Below are positions 1 to 7,570 of a stretch of 64,000 nt of DNA, one piece after another; positions within the stretch are counted from its first letter, which is position 1; every line of letters begins with the position of its first letter. The stretch lies in contig NZ_AP018290.1 of the NCBI RefSeq assembly GCF_002368415.1, positions 7,803,717 through 7,867,716 on the forward strand, in the 5' to 3' direction. Position numbers and translations under genes: made by a program. A model generated the notes under the pieces. It searched no databases, was not told the origin of the DNA, and saw only the letters and a program-made list of their open reading frames with translations. The DNA is from Calothrix sp. NIES-4105 (GTDB lineage Bacteria; Cyanobacteriota; Cyanobacteriia; Cyanobacteriales; Nostocaceae).

Positions 1-1022
1 AAAGCTTCGGCGACTCCTTCAAAGCTAACGGACTCTGACTTTTCTGATGCTAAAATCACAGCGCTAGCAGAAGCTCCGAGTTGTTCTATATTTGGAATAG
101 GTAGACCAAGAACCGCGCGCAGGTGCAATTCAAACTCATTCAGGTTTTGTGAAATCAACGTCACCATACCTGTATCATGGGGACGAGGCGACAGTTCAGA
201 AAAAATAACTTCATCTTTGGTGATGAAAAACTCAACTCCAAAGATGCCGGCGCCACCAAGAGAGTCAGTAACTTTTTTAGCTATTTCTTGCGCTGCTTTT
301 ACTTTATCTTCAGAAATATCAGCAGGTTGCCACGACTCTTGATAGTCGCCACGTTCTTGACGATGACCAATTGGTACACAATAAATAGTAGGCGCCTGCC
401 ATTGTTTAATGGTAAGTAAAGTAATTTCGATATCAAAGTTGATATACTCTTCTACAATTATCTTTTGACTATCACCGCGCGAACCAGCAATAGCGTAATT
501 CCAAGCATTCTCAACATCACTAAAATCATTAACAACCGATTGTCCCTTACCTGAAGATGACATTACAGGTTTAACGACATTAGGAAACCCAATTATATCA
601 GATACAGCGATCAATTCCTCTAAAGTTGAAGCGTAAGCATATTTTGCAGTTCTTACACCTAACTTTGTATGAGCAAGCTCACGAATTCTATCACGATTCA
701 TTGTGTAATTTGTCGCTGCCGCTGTCGGAATAACCGTAATTCCACGCTGTTCAAATTCAAGTAATTTCTCAGTTCTAATCGCCTCAATTTCTGGAATAAT
801 AAAATCAGGTTTGTGCTTATTAACAACCGCTTCCAAATCATCCGCACTCAGCATCGATATAACTTCACACGCATTAGCAACTTGCATCGCAGGCGCCGAC
901 TCGTAGCGGTCAACAGCTATTATATAGTTACCAAGTCTTTGTGCAGCAATCACAAACTCTTTACCCAGTTCTCCCGAACCAAGTAACATCAATCTTTTAG
1001 GCAACTTAATCGAAGTATTCAT
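1..1022 (-). CDS. purT: Formate-dependent phosphoribosylglycinamide formyltransferase (GAR transformylase 2), 3' part beyond window
   Basis: This is an ATP-grasp enzyme of purine synthesis that makes formyl-GAR from GAR, formate and ATP. Only the first 340 codons are inside the window; the gene runs off the left edge (the family is usually about 390 residues). The N-terminus starts [20 protein letters not shown], the typical pre-ATP-grasp nucleotide-binding turn. Further in are the GKGQSV loop and SGGAGIFG-like and [14 protein letters not shown] segments characteristic of PurT and PurK, with the latter close to the metal-binding Glu/Asn end of the domain. The start is the ATG at 1022-1020; no strong ribosome site is visible. 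No frameshift is seen in the visible part. PurK is the main alternative, but GELGKE and [10 protein letters not shown] fit PurT better. Confidence 0.93.
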   Translation of the reverse strand, partial: MNTSIKLPKRLMLLGSGELGKEFVIAAQRLGNYIIAVDRYESAPAMQVANACEVISMLSADDLEAVVNKHKPDFIIPEIEAIRTEKLLEFEQRGITVIPTAAATNYTMNRDRIRELAHTKLGVRTAKYAYASTLEELIAVSDIIGFPNVVKPVMSSSGKGQSVVNDFSDVENAWNYAIAGSRGDSQKIIVEEYINFDIEITLLTIKQWQAPTIYCVPIGHRQERGDYQESWQPADISEDKVKAAQEIAKKVTDSLGGAGIFGVEFFITKDEVIFSELSPRPHDTGMVTLISQNLNEFELHLRAVLGLPIPNIEQLGASASAVILASEKSESVSFEGVAEA

Positions 1023-1242
1023 TTTTTGCCAACTGCTAATAATCTTTACCAGATAAACATTGAATCAAAAGAGCGCACGTTGCAGCATAAAATATATATG
1101 ATTGTTTACATAAAATAATTCTTGTAGGATGTGCATTATTATAAATGTTGTGGAATGGGCATCGCAAGCCCCGTTCCTATATATTAATAAAAAAAGCAAC
1201 AGCTTAAAAAGTTGATTATTTCGTAGGTTGGCAAAAGCCACC
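1023..1242. other. Intergenic stretch with a weak inverted repeat
   Basis: No convincing gene. A hairpin-like segment near 1139-1172 (GGAATGGGCATC then GCCCCGTTCC) belongs to a loose set of GGAAC-GGC hairpins also seen near 31530-31560. The small reading frame on the minus strand here overlaps the end of the macrodomain gene and has no family features. Confidence 0.4.
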
Positions 1243-1770
1243 TTACCCTTCACTAACTTGAATTACTTTTAGATAGCAATCATAAGCATCTTCACCAAAT
1301 GTAACAAAAATGACTTGTTGAAGCGAATCATTAGATTCCAGGAATTTACTTGTTTCACTCACAGCAATTTTTGCCGCGCGTTCCATTGGGAAACGATAGG
1401 CGCCTGTACTAATAGCAGGAAACGCAATTGTTTTAATATCGTACTCTGTTGCTAATTCCAAACTACGAACGTAACAACTTGCTAACAGTTCATCTTCATT
1501 ATGGTTCCCACCTTGCCATACTGGACCAACTGTATGAATTATCCACTTTGCTGGTAATTTATATCCTCCAGTAATTTTGGCGTTACCAGTCTTACAACCG
1601 TTGAGTTTACGACACTCTGTGAGTAATTCACTTCCTGCCGCACGGTGGATGGCGCCGTCTACTCCACCACCCCCTAGCAGCGAACTGTTCGCAGCATTGA
1701 CTATTGCATCTACTTGTAGCTGGGTAATATTACTTTGAACAACTTTTATACGCTCTTGATGTGAAATCAT
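1243..1770 (-). CDS. Macrodomain protein, probable O-acetyl-ADP-ribose deacetylase
   Basis: A complete 175-residue single-domain macro protein of the MacroD/YmdB type. It binds ADP-ribose and probably hydrolyses O-acetyl-ADP-ribose or mono-ADP-ribosyl adducts in the cytoplasm. Diagnostic pieces are [20 protein letters not shown] (about residues 21-40), whose Asn and Gly-rich loop contact the distal ribose, then [13 protein letters not shown], the HTVGPVW strand, and the [13 protein letters not shown] loop around the diphosphate. Length matches the family. The ATG at 1770 is followed by [18 protein letters not shown], a normal macrodomain first strand. It stands alone between purT (same strand) and the Uma2 pseudogene. 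Function is from family knowledge; the substrate is not shown by the sequence. Confidence 0.92.
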   Translation of the reverse strand: MISHQERIKVVQSNITQLQVDAIVNAANSSLLGGGGVDGAIHRAAGSELLTECRKLNGCKTGNAKITGGYKLPAKWIIHTVGPVWQGGNHNEDELLASCYVRSLELATEYDIKTIAFPAISTGAYRFPMERAAKIAVSETSKFLESNDSLQQVIFVTFGEDAYDCYLKVIQVSEG

Positions 1771-2019
1771 AATATCTACATCTTTTTATAATTTAATTAT
1801 GCATAGCAAGTGCCTTTTATAACACTTAACAACAGCATTAATCAGCATCTTAAAGCGAATAATACGTGTCAGAACAAAATCTGTCACAACCAATTACTAT
1901 TATCAATACAATTATATTATTTTGATACTAACGAGTGCGGTGGAAGTATCCACATCTACCATCTAAACTGAATTGTATACGGTGCTAGTCCCCACAGAAT
2001 ACTATTGAGGTGCTGCAAT

Positions 2020-2739
2020 ATGGTACGACAACTTACAGAATATGATACTGCCGACTTGGACATATACCCTTCAAGCGACGGTAAACCAATGTCAGATAAT
2101 ACAATACAATTTCGTTGGATTGTTTTAATTAAAGAAAATTTAGAAATATTATTTGCTTCATTTATAGAGGTATTTGTTGCTTACGACTTGGCGTGGTATC
2201 CAGTCAAAGATAATAAAGATAAAAAATGCGCGCCGGATGCAATGGTAGTATTCGGCAGACCAAAAGGTGATAGAAGCGCGTATGTTCAGCACCGTGAAGA
2301 TAATGTGGCGCCGCAAGTCGTATTTTAAATTCTTTCACCAGGTAACAAAGACGAAGAAATGGCGAAAAAGTTTGACTTTTACCAAGAACACGGTGTCGAA
2401 GAATACTACCTTTATAACCCCTATACAAATAATCTTCAAGGTTGGCTGCGCGCGAACAACTTATTGAAGAGAATTAAAAAAATAAATAATTGGATAAGTC
2501 CACGCTTAAAAATCAAGTTTGTCTTAACACCGCTAACACTTGAAATTTATTATCCAGATGGTCGAAAGTTTTTAACCTCAGTAGAGTTAGATCAACGACG
2601 TTTAGAAGCTGAACAACTTGCTCAACTCGAACAGCAACAGCGTCAACAAGCTGAAATACGCGCGCAACAGGAGCATGTACGTGCTGAACGTTTAGCTGCT
2701 AAGTTACGTGAATTAGGGGAAGACCCTGATTTGATATAA
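2020..2739 (+). pseudogene. Uma2-family (DUF820) nuclease-like gene with an in-frame stop at the conserved Glu
   Basis: Two reading pieces in the same frame are separated by one TAA at 2326-2328. The upstream piece (MVRQLTEYD..., ATG at 2020 with GAGG nine bases ahead) contains CAPDAMVVFGRPKGDRSAY and APQVVF. The downstream piece reads ILSPGNKDEEMAKKFDFYQE, EEYYLYNPYTNNLQGWLR and a Gln/Arg-rich coiled coil ending LRELGEDPDLI. Joined as VVF-stop-ILSPGN this is the Uma2 core, in which the family has Glu (VVFEILSP) at the stop. A single GAA to TAA change explains the break, and it removes a residue thought to be catalytic in this PD-(D/E)XK-like family. The downstream part could still be translated from the ATG at 2359, but would lack the nuclease core. 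Confidence 0.85.
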
Positions 2740-2759
2740 AATAAAATTTTTGCTTCTAA

Positions 2760-2866
2760 TAGTAGTCCATGTCATAAGTTTTGAGATGTTTAAGATTCCC
2801 GACTTCTTAAATAAGTCGCGAATCTGTCCACCCGCAACCAGCCAAAATTAATGACATAGACCACTA
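2760..2866. mobile_element. MITE with TA ends (copy 1), carrying a GATTCCCGACTTCTTAA-type palindrome
   Basis: A 107-bp element bounded by TA and imperfect terminal inverted repeats. The left end reads GTAGTCCATGTCATAAGTTT; the right end, reverse complemented, reads GTGGTCTATGTCATTAATTT. Its middle holds a palindrome (AGATTCCCGACTTC ... AAGTCGCGAATCT) that also occurs alone near 21543 and 23838. A second element with the same ends is at 11526-11700 but carries a different middle. TA at both boundaries would fit an IS630/Tc1-type transposase acting in trans; that is inference. It abuts a truncated RelE-like toxin reading frame. Confidence 0.75.
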
Positions 2867-2868
2867 GG

Positions 2869-2949
2869 GGTGACAAAAGTACTCAAGGAAAAGATATAGA
2901 AAAAGCGAAAGAATTTTGGAAAAATTATAAAAGTAGAAATGATGCATAG
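2869..2949 (+). pseudogene. C-terminal remnant of a RelE/HigB-like addiction toxin
   Basis: In the frame starting at 2869 the DNA reads GDKSTQGKDIEKAKEFWKNY, followed by KSRNDA and a stop at 2947-2949. This matches the C-terminal end of the COG3657 addiction-module killer proteins (GGDKSTQ..DI..A). There is no start codon and no 5' half: the MITE ending at 2866 lies immediately upstream and the Uma2 pseudogene ends 20 bases before that. The remnant overlaps the start of the antitoxin gene by 8-11 bases, the usual toxin-antitoxin operon layout. Interpretation: the toxin was lost by insertion and/or deletion, leaving the antitoxin. Confidence 0.72.
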
Positions 2950-3241
2950 AAGTGTAAGTTACCACGAAAAACTAATTCAAGACTTGAAAGACCCTTTGGA
3001 AGCAGCTGCTTACATTGAAGTGTCTTTAGAAGAGAATGAACCCAAGATTTTAAGTAAAGCACTTAAAAATGTAATTGAAGCACAAGGTGGTATTGAACAT
3101 CTTTCTTTAAGAGCAAAGCAAGCTTACAAAAAACTAGATACAAACTTAAAAGAAGATGGTCAAGTTGAATATTATGCTTTAAACACGTTGCTTAAAGAAT
3201 TAGGTTTATGTCTTTCTGTTGCGGCTCTTACTACGATATAG
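2939..3241 (+). CDS. Antitoxin of a HigA/COG3636-type addiction module (orphaned)
   Basis: A 100-residue protein. HDR-like start MMHRSVSYHEKLIQDLKDPLEAAAYIEVSLEEN is followed by about 60 residues ending in LNTLLKELGLCLSVAAL. This is the layout of DNA-binding antidote proteins of COG3636, which pair with RelE-like killers encoded just upstream. Either ATG at 2939 or 2942 could be used. The neighbouring toxin survives only as a C-terminal remnant, so this antitoxin is probably an orphan, possibly still binding its own promoter if one remains. Helix-turn-helix assignment rests on family resemblance and I cannot place the helices exactly. Confidence 0.7.
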   Translation: MMHRSVSYHEKLIQDLKDPLEAAAYIEVSLEENEPKILSKALKNVIEAQGGIEHLSLRAKQAYKKLDTNLKEDGQVEYYALNTLLKELGLCLSVAALTTI

Positions 3242-3506
3242 CGAGCTGTAATAATTTGGGAATCAATGGTTCTCATTTATGATTAGAAAAGTTTATTTTG
3301 GTACATTAGTACAGTGATTTAATTTTAGAATAGTCCGAGAAATAAATTTTTCTGTAGGACGGGCGAGATGCTTATCCTACAGGGAACTGGCGCCCTTTGA
3401 ACGGTTATCATTTGAGCTTATTTATTTAAAAAACTCTTAAAATGGCTTTTATTTTGTTTGCTTAGTTAATAAAATAACCAGTAGACCCTAATCGCAAAAC
3501 TCGCTA
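3242..3506. repeat. Intergenic stretch with a GTAGGAC...ATCCTAC hairpin
   Basis: No gene seen. Positions 3353-3381 form an inverted repeat, CTGTAGGACGGGC against GCTTATCCTACAG. A close relative is at 37023-37050 (GTAGGACAGGC with GGCCTATCCTAC), so this is a dispersed intergenic hairpin family. A GGCGCC follows near 3398. Confidence 0.55.
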
Positions 3507-5144
3507 ATGGATTGGATTACCGTACTGCGATGGCTTCAATCTGATTTTATTAACAGGTTATCATCTGGTTCACTGCTGCACTGTGAGAACTCTGGACAGC
3601 ATAGCGAGTTGACGGTCATTTCTGGAACTCGATTAAATTCACTGCGGAATTTTTGCTGGAGAATGGCTGAGAAGTATAAACGAGTGTCTCCAGTTCGTGA
3701 TGTTTTTATCAGTTATTTAAAAGGTAAGTTGGGTGAAGAACTTGTCAAGGAGCGACTTGCGGGTTTTATTACCGAGGTTGACTATGAACATCATCTTGGT
3801 GGAGATGGTAATGTTGATTTTACTTTGACTTCTAACCCATTGATTGGTGTTGAAGTTAAATCGCGCTGCGGTAGCTTTGATACAGTTAAGTGGTCGGTTA
3901 CTTCGGAAGAAGTCGCTAAAAATGCTGTTATTGTCTGTGTTTTGATTCAGGAGAAAATTAACGAGGCACAGTCAGAATACAATTTAGTTTTAGCAGGGTT
4001 TTTACCTACTGCGATGATTAAGCTCAAAACTGGGCGAATTTCTTTTGGTATCGAACAGTTGATGTATGGTGGTGGTTTGGTTTGTTATTTGGAACAGTTG
4101 CTGTCTAATGCTTCTAATGCTTCTAATGCTTCCAATGGTTCTAATGGAGCTTCTTATCATGTCAACCGCGATAAGTTACCTGTTTATCAATATATATCGA
4201 GTGGCGAACAGGGTAAGTATGAACACGAATCAGATTCACAGCGTAGTTCCGAACAATTAGTACAATTATATTTACAAAACGGTGATGATAGCTTTCAACG
4301 CGCGAATTATGAAGCGGCAATCATTGCTTATAACGGTGCTTTAAAGTTAGATAGTAATAATCCAGAGATTTATTATAAGATAGCTACGGCAAAGTATCAA
4401 TTTGGTGATTATGAAGGCGCCATTAATGATTGTAAGATCGCGGTAAATATCAACCCTAATTATTTAAAAGCTTATCAGAAAAGCGGATTGGCGCGTTATC
4501 AAATTGGAGATTGTTCAGGCGCCATTGTAGATTTTACCCAAGTTATCCGTATCAATCCACACGATGCGGGTGCATATCTTAACCGTGCTTACGCGCGCTC
4601 ACATCTTGGAGATAATCAAGGCGCCATTGAAGATTACACTTATGCCATCAACTTAAATCCAGATGCTAATATTAACAACAGTGGCTTGCAGCCAGAAATT
4701 CAAATTACACAAATTACAACAGTAGAAGAAACTCCCGATACCCCACAAGAATACATAAATCGTGGAAATTCTCGCTATGAAGTCGGTAACTATCAAGGCG
4801 CAGTCGCCGATTATACTGAAGCAATAGAAATGAATATAAAACTTAATATTTATGATGCAGACGCTTATTTTAACCGAGCAAATGCACTTATTGATTTAGG
4901 AGATAAAACAGGCGCCATCGAAGATTATACTCAAGTTATTAAAATTAATCCTTACGATGCAGAAGCTTATTTTCATCGTGGTAATTTACATCGCGAATTG
5001 GGTGATAAGCTTTTGGCAGTCGAAGATTTAAAGAAGGCAGTAGAGTTATATCACAAAGAAGGTAAGTTAGTTGAATTAAGAAACGCGCGCGAGCGGATAT
5101 TAGATATAGAAATTGAAGAATCTATTGATAATTTAAATTTTTAG
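3507..5144 (+). CDS. PD-(D/E)XK nuclease-like domain fused to tetratricopeptide repeats
   Basis: A 545-residue two-part protein. Residues about 70-170 resemble a restriction-endonuclease fold: KGKLGEELVKERL (helix with Glu), GNVDFTLTSNPLIGVEVKSR with Asp near 103 and an ExK (EVK) near 116-118, the classic D...ExK metal site. A low-complexity linker of Ser-Asn-Ala repeats (about 195-215) leads to at least six TPR units (about 250-390 and 410-525) with the usual YNRANALIDLGDKTGAIEDY-like pattern. The start at 3507 is uncertain because the first 60 residues look poorly conserved; an ATG at about codon 53 (MAEKYKRV) is an alternative. The stop TAG directly joins a dispersed repeat. A protein-guided nuclease, perhaps defence-related, is inference. 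Confidence 0.75.
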   Translation: MDWITVLRWLQSDFINRLSSGSLLHCENSGQHSELTVISGTRLNSLRNFCWRMAEKYKRVSPVRDVFISYLKGKLGEELVKERLAGFITEVDYEHHLGGDGNVDFTLTSNPLIGVEVKSRCGSFDTVKWSVTSEEVAKNAVIVCVLIQEKINEAQSEYNLVLAGFLPTAMIKLKTGRISFGIEQLMYGGGLVCYLEQLLSNASNASNASNGSNGASYHVNRDKLPVYQYISSGEQGKYEHESDSQRSSEQLVQLYLQNGDDSFQRANYEAAIIAYNGALKLDSNNPEIYYKIATAKYQFGDYEGAINDCKIAVNINPNYLKAYQKSGLARYQIGDCSGAIVDFTQVIRINPHDAGAYLNRAYARSHLGDNQGAIEDYTYAINLNPDANINNSGLQPEIQITQITTVEETPDTPQEYINRGNSRYEVGNYQGAVADYTEAIEMNIKLNIYDADAYFNRANALIDLGDKTGAIEDYTQVIKINPYDAEAYFHRGNLHRELGDKLLAVEDLKKAVELYHKEGKLVELRNARERILDIEIEESIDNLNF

Positions 5145-5262
5145 CAACGGATGTAAGAGGATGTTTTAAAAGCTATATTTAATACTCAGTTCTTGGTTTA
5201 ATCCCCTCTGACAGAGCGCGTGTCAGGGGGGAAAAGAGGCATTTAAGCCCCCCTTAATAAGG

Positions 5263-5453
5263 GCTACGGTGTATACACATCTTTAATAAGGCCTTTCTTA
5301 TCTTCCTTTGTGACATGCAGTGACCTTTGTGGTTCCTTAAAGAGATAAACCACGTAATCCGGAGGATTTCCCGTAGGGTAGGCACAAAGGACACAAAGGG
5401 GGGAAAGAAAGAGAAGAAAAGTAACTTTGAGAGACTTGTGTGTACATGGTAGC
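5263..5453. mobile_element. MITE B (copy 1): GCTACGGTGTATACACA ends, TTAATAAGG duplication
   Basis: A 191-bp element. Left end GCTACGGTGTATACACATCT, right end (reverse complement) GCTACCATGTACACACAAGT. It is flanked by a direct repeat TTAATAAGG at 5254-5262 and 5454-5462. It sits in the middle of a CCCCCCTTAATAAGGGG palindrome. A related element with matching ends and a TTATTAAG duplication lies at 44659-44892. No protein of useful length is encoded. Confidence 0.78.
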
Positions 5454-5497
5454 TTAATAAGGGGAGGAAAACAGGCATTTAAGCCCCCCTTAGTAAG

Positions 5498-5709
5498 GGC
5501 AGGGCTGATTCGTTCCCTCTTAAACTGGATTTGTCAAGATGGTTAGCGAGAAAAATCATAAGTATGGGTAACTCTAAAACAGACTTTTTAGCACATAAAT
5601 CTAAGTGTGATTGTCTATTTTAGAGGCGCCTGGGTAGCAAAATGACCAACATAAATTTGCGCGAAACCCTTGATTTTTCAAGCTTCTTAGGGAATGAATC
5701 AGCCCTGCC
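5498..5709. mobile_element. MITE C: GGCAGGGCTGATTC ends, TTAGTAAG duplication
   Basis: A 212-bp element. Its left end reads GGCAGGGCTGATTCGTTCCC and its right end, reverse complemented, GGCAGGGCTGATTCATTCCC. Direct repeats TTAGTAAG lie at 5490-5497 and 5710-5717. Because the target is palindromic, the duplication could be read as 8 to 12 bp with the ends shortened to match. It sits in the second tandem copy of the CCCCCCTTARTAAG target, 45 bp from MITE B. The short duplication and CAGGGC ends would fit an ISAs1/IS4-like transposase in trans, which is inference. Confidence 0.78.
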
Positions 5710-5851
5710 TTAGTAAGGGGGGTTGGGGGGATTTTCTAAGGCTATAGTTAAATTTGATACTTTTCAAACATCCTCTAACGGATAAGTGATATAAAATAAA
5801 TAAAATTTGTTTATACTACTAACTCATCCGTTACATCCGTTGTATCCGTTG

Positions 5852-7570
5852 CTAAATTTCCACTTTTACAGAGGCAGGAGTACCAGGTGTAATAAGTAAC
5901 TTGTATTTACCCAATATTTTGGGGTCAAATGAAATTTTGACAGGTGGACGCAAATGATTATATTTGGTTTTAGAAAGTGGTAGTATAGATTGCACTTTGC
6001 CTGTAAAGGTTTTATCTGTTAAAGATTTAAGTTGAATTTGCACTGACTGTCCCGGTTTGATTTTTTTTAGTTGTTCGTCTTCAAAGTCAGCTGCTATCCA
6101 GAGTTTTTGCGGTACAAGCGACATTAAAGTTTGTCCTGGTTCAACTTTTTGCCCTGTTTGCGCGCGTTTAATATTAATTTGCCCGTTGTTGGGAGCGGTT
6201 ATTTTGGTGTAGTAAAGCTGATACTCTGCGTCTTTTAATTGCCTAGCAGCTTGCGATAGCGCAGTTTGGGCACTTTTCAAGTACAATTGACTTTTTTCGT
6301 AATCTAAAAGTAGTATCTCTGTTTCTGCTAGTCTAGGCACAACTACTGTTTTTTGTTCTGTTAACCGCGCGATAGTTTTGTCTTGCTGTTCCCGTTTTGC
6401 TGCAAATTGTTTTTCTAGCTGTTGTATAGCTTTTTGGTGGTCAGCTTTTAATTTTTCAACTTTTTGGTCGTTCGCTTTTAACTCGTTAGCTTGTAATTTC
6501 TCGGCTTTTAGTTGTTCTGCTTTTAATTTCTCGATTTTTTGCTCGTTCGCTTTCAATTCGTTAGCTTGTAATTTTTTACCGTCTTGCTTAATTTTCTGCT
6601 GTAACTCAGTTTGCGATAACAATCTATTCTTACTGTCTTCCTGCATTTTCTGCTGTAATTTAGTTCGGCTTTCTAGTATTTTTTTACTATCTAACTCCAT
6701 TTTCTGCTGTAATTTTGCTTGTGCTTCTTGAGAATTTTTACGAGCTTCTTCTATTTTCTGTTGCGCTAGCTTTATTTGCCCATCAAGATAATTTTGCTGT
6801 GCTGTTGTTAACTTGGTTCGTGCAAGTTTGACTTGGGCTGTTGAGGAGTTGTACTGTTTAAATAAATCGTCATATTTGGTTTTAGTGTCTTGAAGCGTTT
6901 TTATGGGTATAAAACCCAATGAATGAAGCTTGACAAAACGCTCGTAATCAACAGAAGCTTTAGCAAAAGCTGGAAAAATGCGTTTTAACTCAGATAATCG
7001 TGTTTTGGCTTCTAAACGTGCCGCAACTACTGCCGGGTCATTCTGACCGCTTATTTCTACTTTCGGTTGATTTTTAATTTTAGCTTTTGCTGTATCACGG
7101 TCTGTTGCAGCTTTTTTAACTTGCTGTTGAGCTTGTTCTAGAATTGTTGTAGCTCTTTTAACTTTAGCTTGATATTGTGAGGGGTTGAGTTTGACTAAAA
7201 CAGAACCTTTTTTGACAACCTGATTTTCATTTGCGCTTACGCTTACCACTTGACCGGGAATCTTAGAATTTACGGCATATGTATCAGTCGTGACATAAGC
7301 TTTATCAGTAACTTCGTGAGTTCGAGCATATTGCCACCTTAGTACCCCTGTAGTACTAGTGGCGATGGCGGCAGTACACAGTAAACTCATTAGTAGTATC
7401 TTACGTGAAGAAGGCGGTTTTGCTAAAACTTGTAGATAGGATACTTCGTGAGGCTGGACGACAAGTACACCTGGCTCTGCAACAACGATTTCAGAGCTAA
7501 TGGGATTAGAAGTGTTAGCGTTATTACCTGGGTCTGCTTCAACATTACCTAAAGAATTAGAATATTCCAT
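5852..7570 (-). CDS. HlyD/EmrA-type membrane-fusion (periplasmic adaptor) protein with a very long coiled coil
   Basis: A roughly 572-residue adaptor of a drug-efflux or type I secretion pump. After a soluble N-terminus a single membrane segment (about residues 60-80, KILLMSLLCTAAIATSTTGV) is followed by VTDKAYVTTDTYAVNSKIPG and GQVVSVSANENQVVKKGSVL, the first lipoyl half. A long Lys/Gln/Glu-rich hairpin (about 135-440) follows, then KITAPNNGQINIKRAQTGQK, the second lipoyl half, and the beta-barrel GQSVQIQLKSLTDKTFTGKV. The hairpin contains near-identical units built on LQANELKAN and KLKAEQLKAE. I place the start at the ATG at 7570-7568, with AGGT six bases ahead, rather than the GTG at 7576. 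No inner-membrane pump or TolC gene is adjacent. Confidence 0.9.
   Translation of the reverse strand: MEYSNSLGNVEADPGNNANTSNPISSEIVVAEPGVLVVQPHEVSYLQVLAKPPSSRKILLMSLLCTAAIATSTTGVLRWQYARTHEVTDKAYVTTDTYAVNSKIPGQVVSVSANENQVVKKGSVLVKLNPSQYQAKVKRATTILEQAQQQVKKAATDRDTAKAKIKNQPKVEISGQNDPAVVAARLEAKTRLSELKRIFPAFAKASVDYERFVKLHSLGFIPIKTLQDTKTKYDDLFKQYNSSTAQVKLARTKLTTAQQNYLDGQIKLAQQKIEEARKNSQEAQAKLQQKMELDSKKILESRTKLQQKMQEDSKNRLLSQTELQQKIKQDGKKLQANELKANEQKIEKLKAEQLKAEKLQANELKANDQKVEKLKADHQKAIQQLEKQFAAKREQQDKTIARLTEQKTVVVPRLAETEILLLDYEKSQLYLKSAQTALSQAARQLKDAEYQLYYTKITAPNNGQINIKRAQTGQKVEPGQTLMSLVPQKLWIAADFEDEQLKKIKPGQSVQIQLKSLTDKTFTGKVQSILPLSKTKYNHLRPPVKISFDPKILGKYKLLITPGTPASVKVEI

Larger units (their letters stand above)
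5157..5775. mobile_element. MITE A: IS5-like ends, TAA target duplication, contains two further MITEs
   Basis: Terminal inverted repeats: left GAGGATGTTTTAAAAGCTAT, right (reverse complement) GAGGATGTTTGAAAAGTATC, flanked by TAA at 5154-5156 and 5776-5778. The element interrupts the GCAACGGAT hairpin. Inside, a roughly 40-bp unit (AGGCATTTAAGCCCCCCTTA) occurs twice in tandem, and each copy has been hit by a different MITE. Without those two insertions the element would be about 200 bp, too small to encode a transposase. IS5-type origin is suggested by the 3-bp duplication and end sequence, as inference. Confidence 0.75.
5144..5852. repeat. GCAACGGAT hairpin repeat (copy 1), split by a nested MITE cluster
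   Basis: The left arm starts GCAACGGATGTAA at 5144 and resumes CGGATAAGTGA after 5778. The right arm ends ACATCCGTTGTATCCGTTGC at 5852. Removing 5157-5778 restores GCAACGGATGTAACGGATAA, the consensus left arm seen intact at 18643 and 34099. The first G is the last base of the TAG stop of the nuclease-TPR gene. The final C is the last base of the TAG stop of the HlyD gene on the other strand. The repeat therefore fills the whole space between two convergent genes and may act as a two-way terminator (inference). Confidence 0.8.

Noticed and set aside
1065-1253. A 62-codon minus-strand frame upstream of purT
   Set aside because: It overlaps the macrodomain stop and a hairpin repeat and shows no conserved pattern.
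4066-4260. A Leu/Met-rich plus-strand frame
   Set aside because: It is an alternate-frame reading of the Ser-Asn-Ala linker in the nuclease-TPR gene.
5144-5852. A CRISPR array at the GCAACGGAT repeats
   Set aside because: Units are 9-base tandem copies arranged as inverted arms, without uniform 24-40 base repeats and unique spacers; no cas genes are present.
6378-6731. A plus-strand 117-codon Cys/Ser/Phe-rich frame
   Set aside because: It is the antisense shadow of the HlyD coiled-coil repeats; composition follows from complementing Lys/Gln codons.
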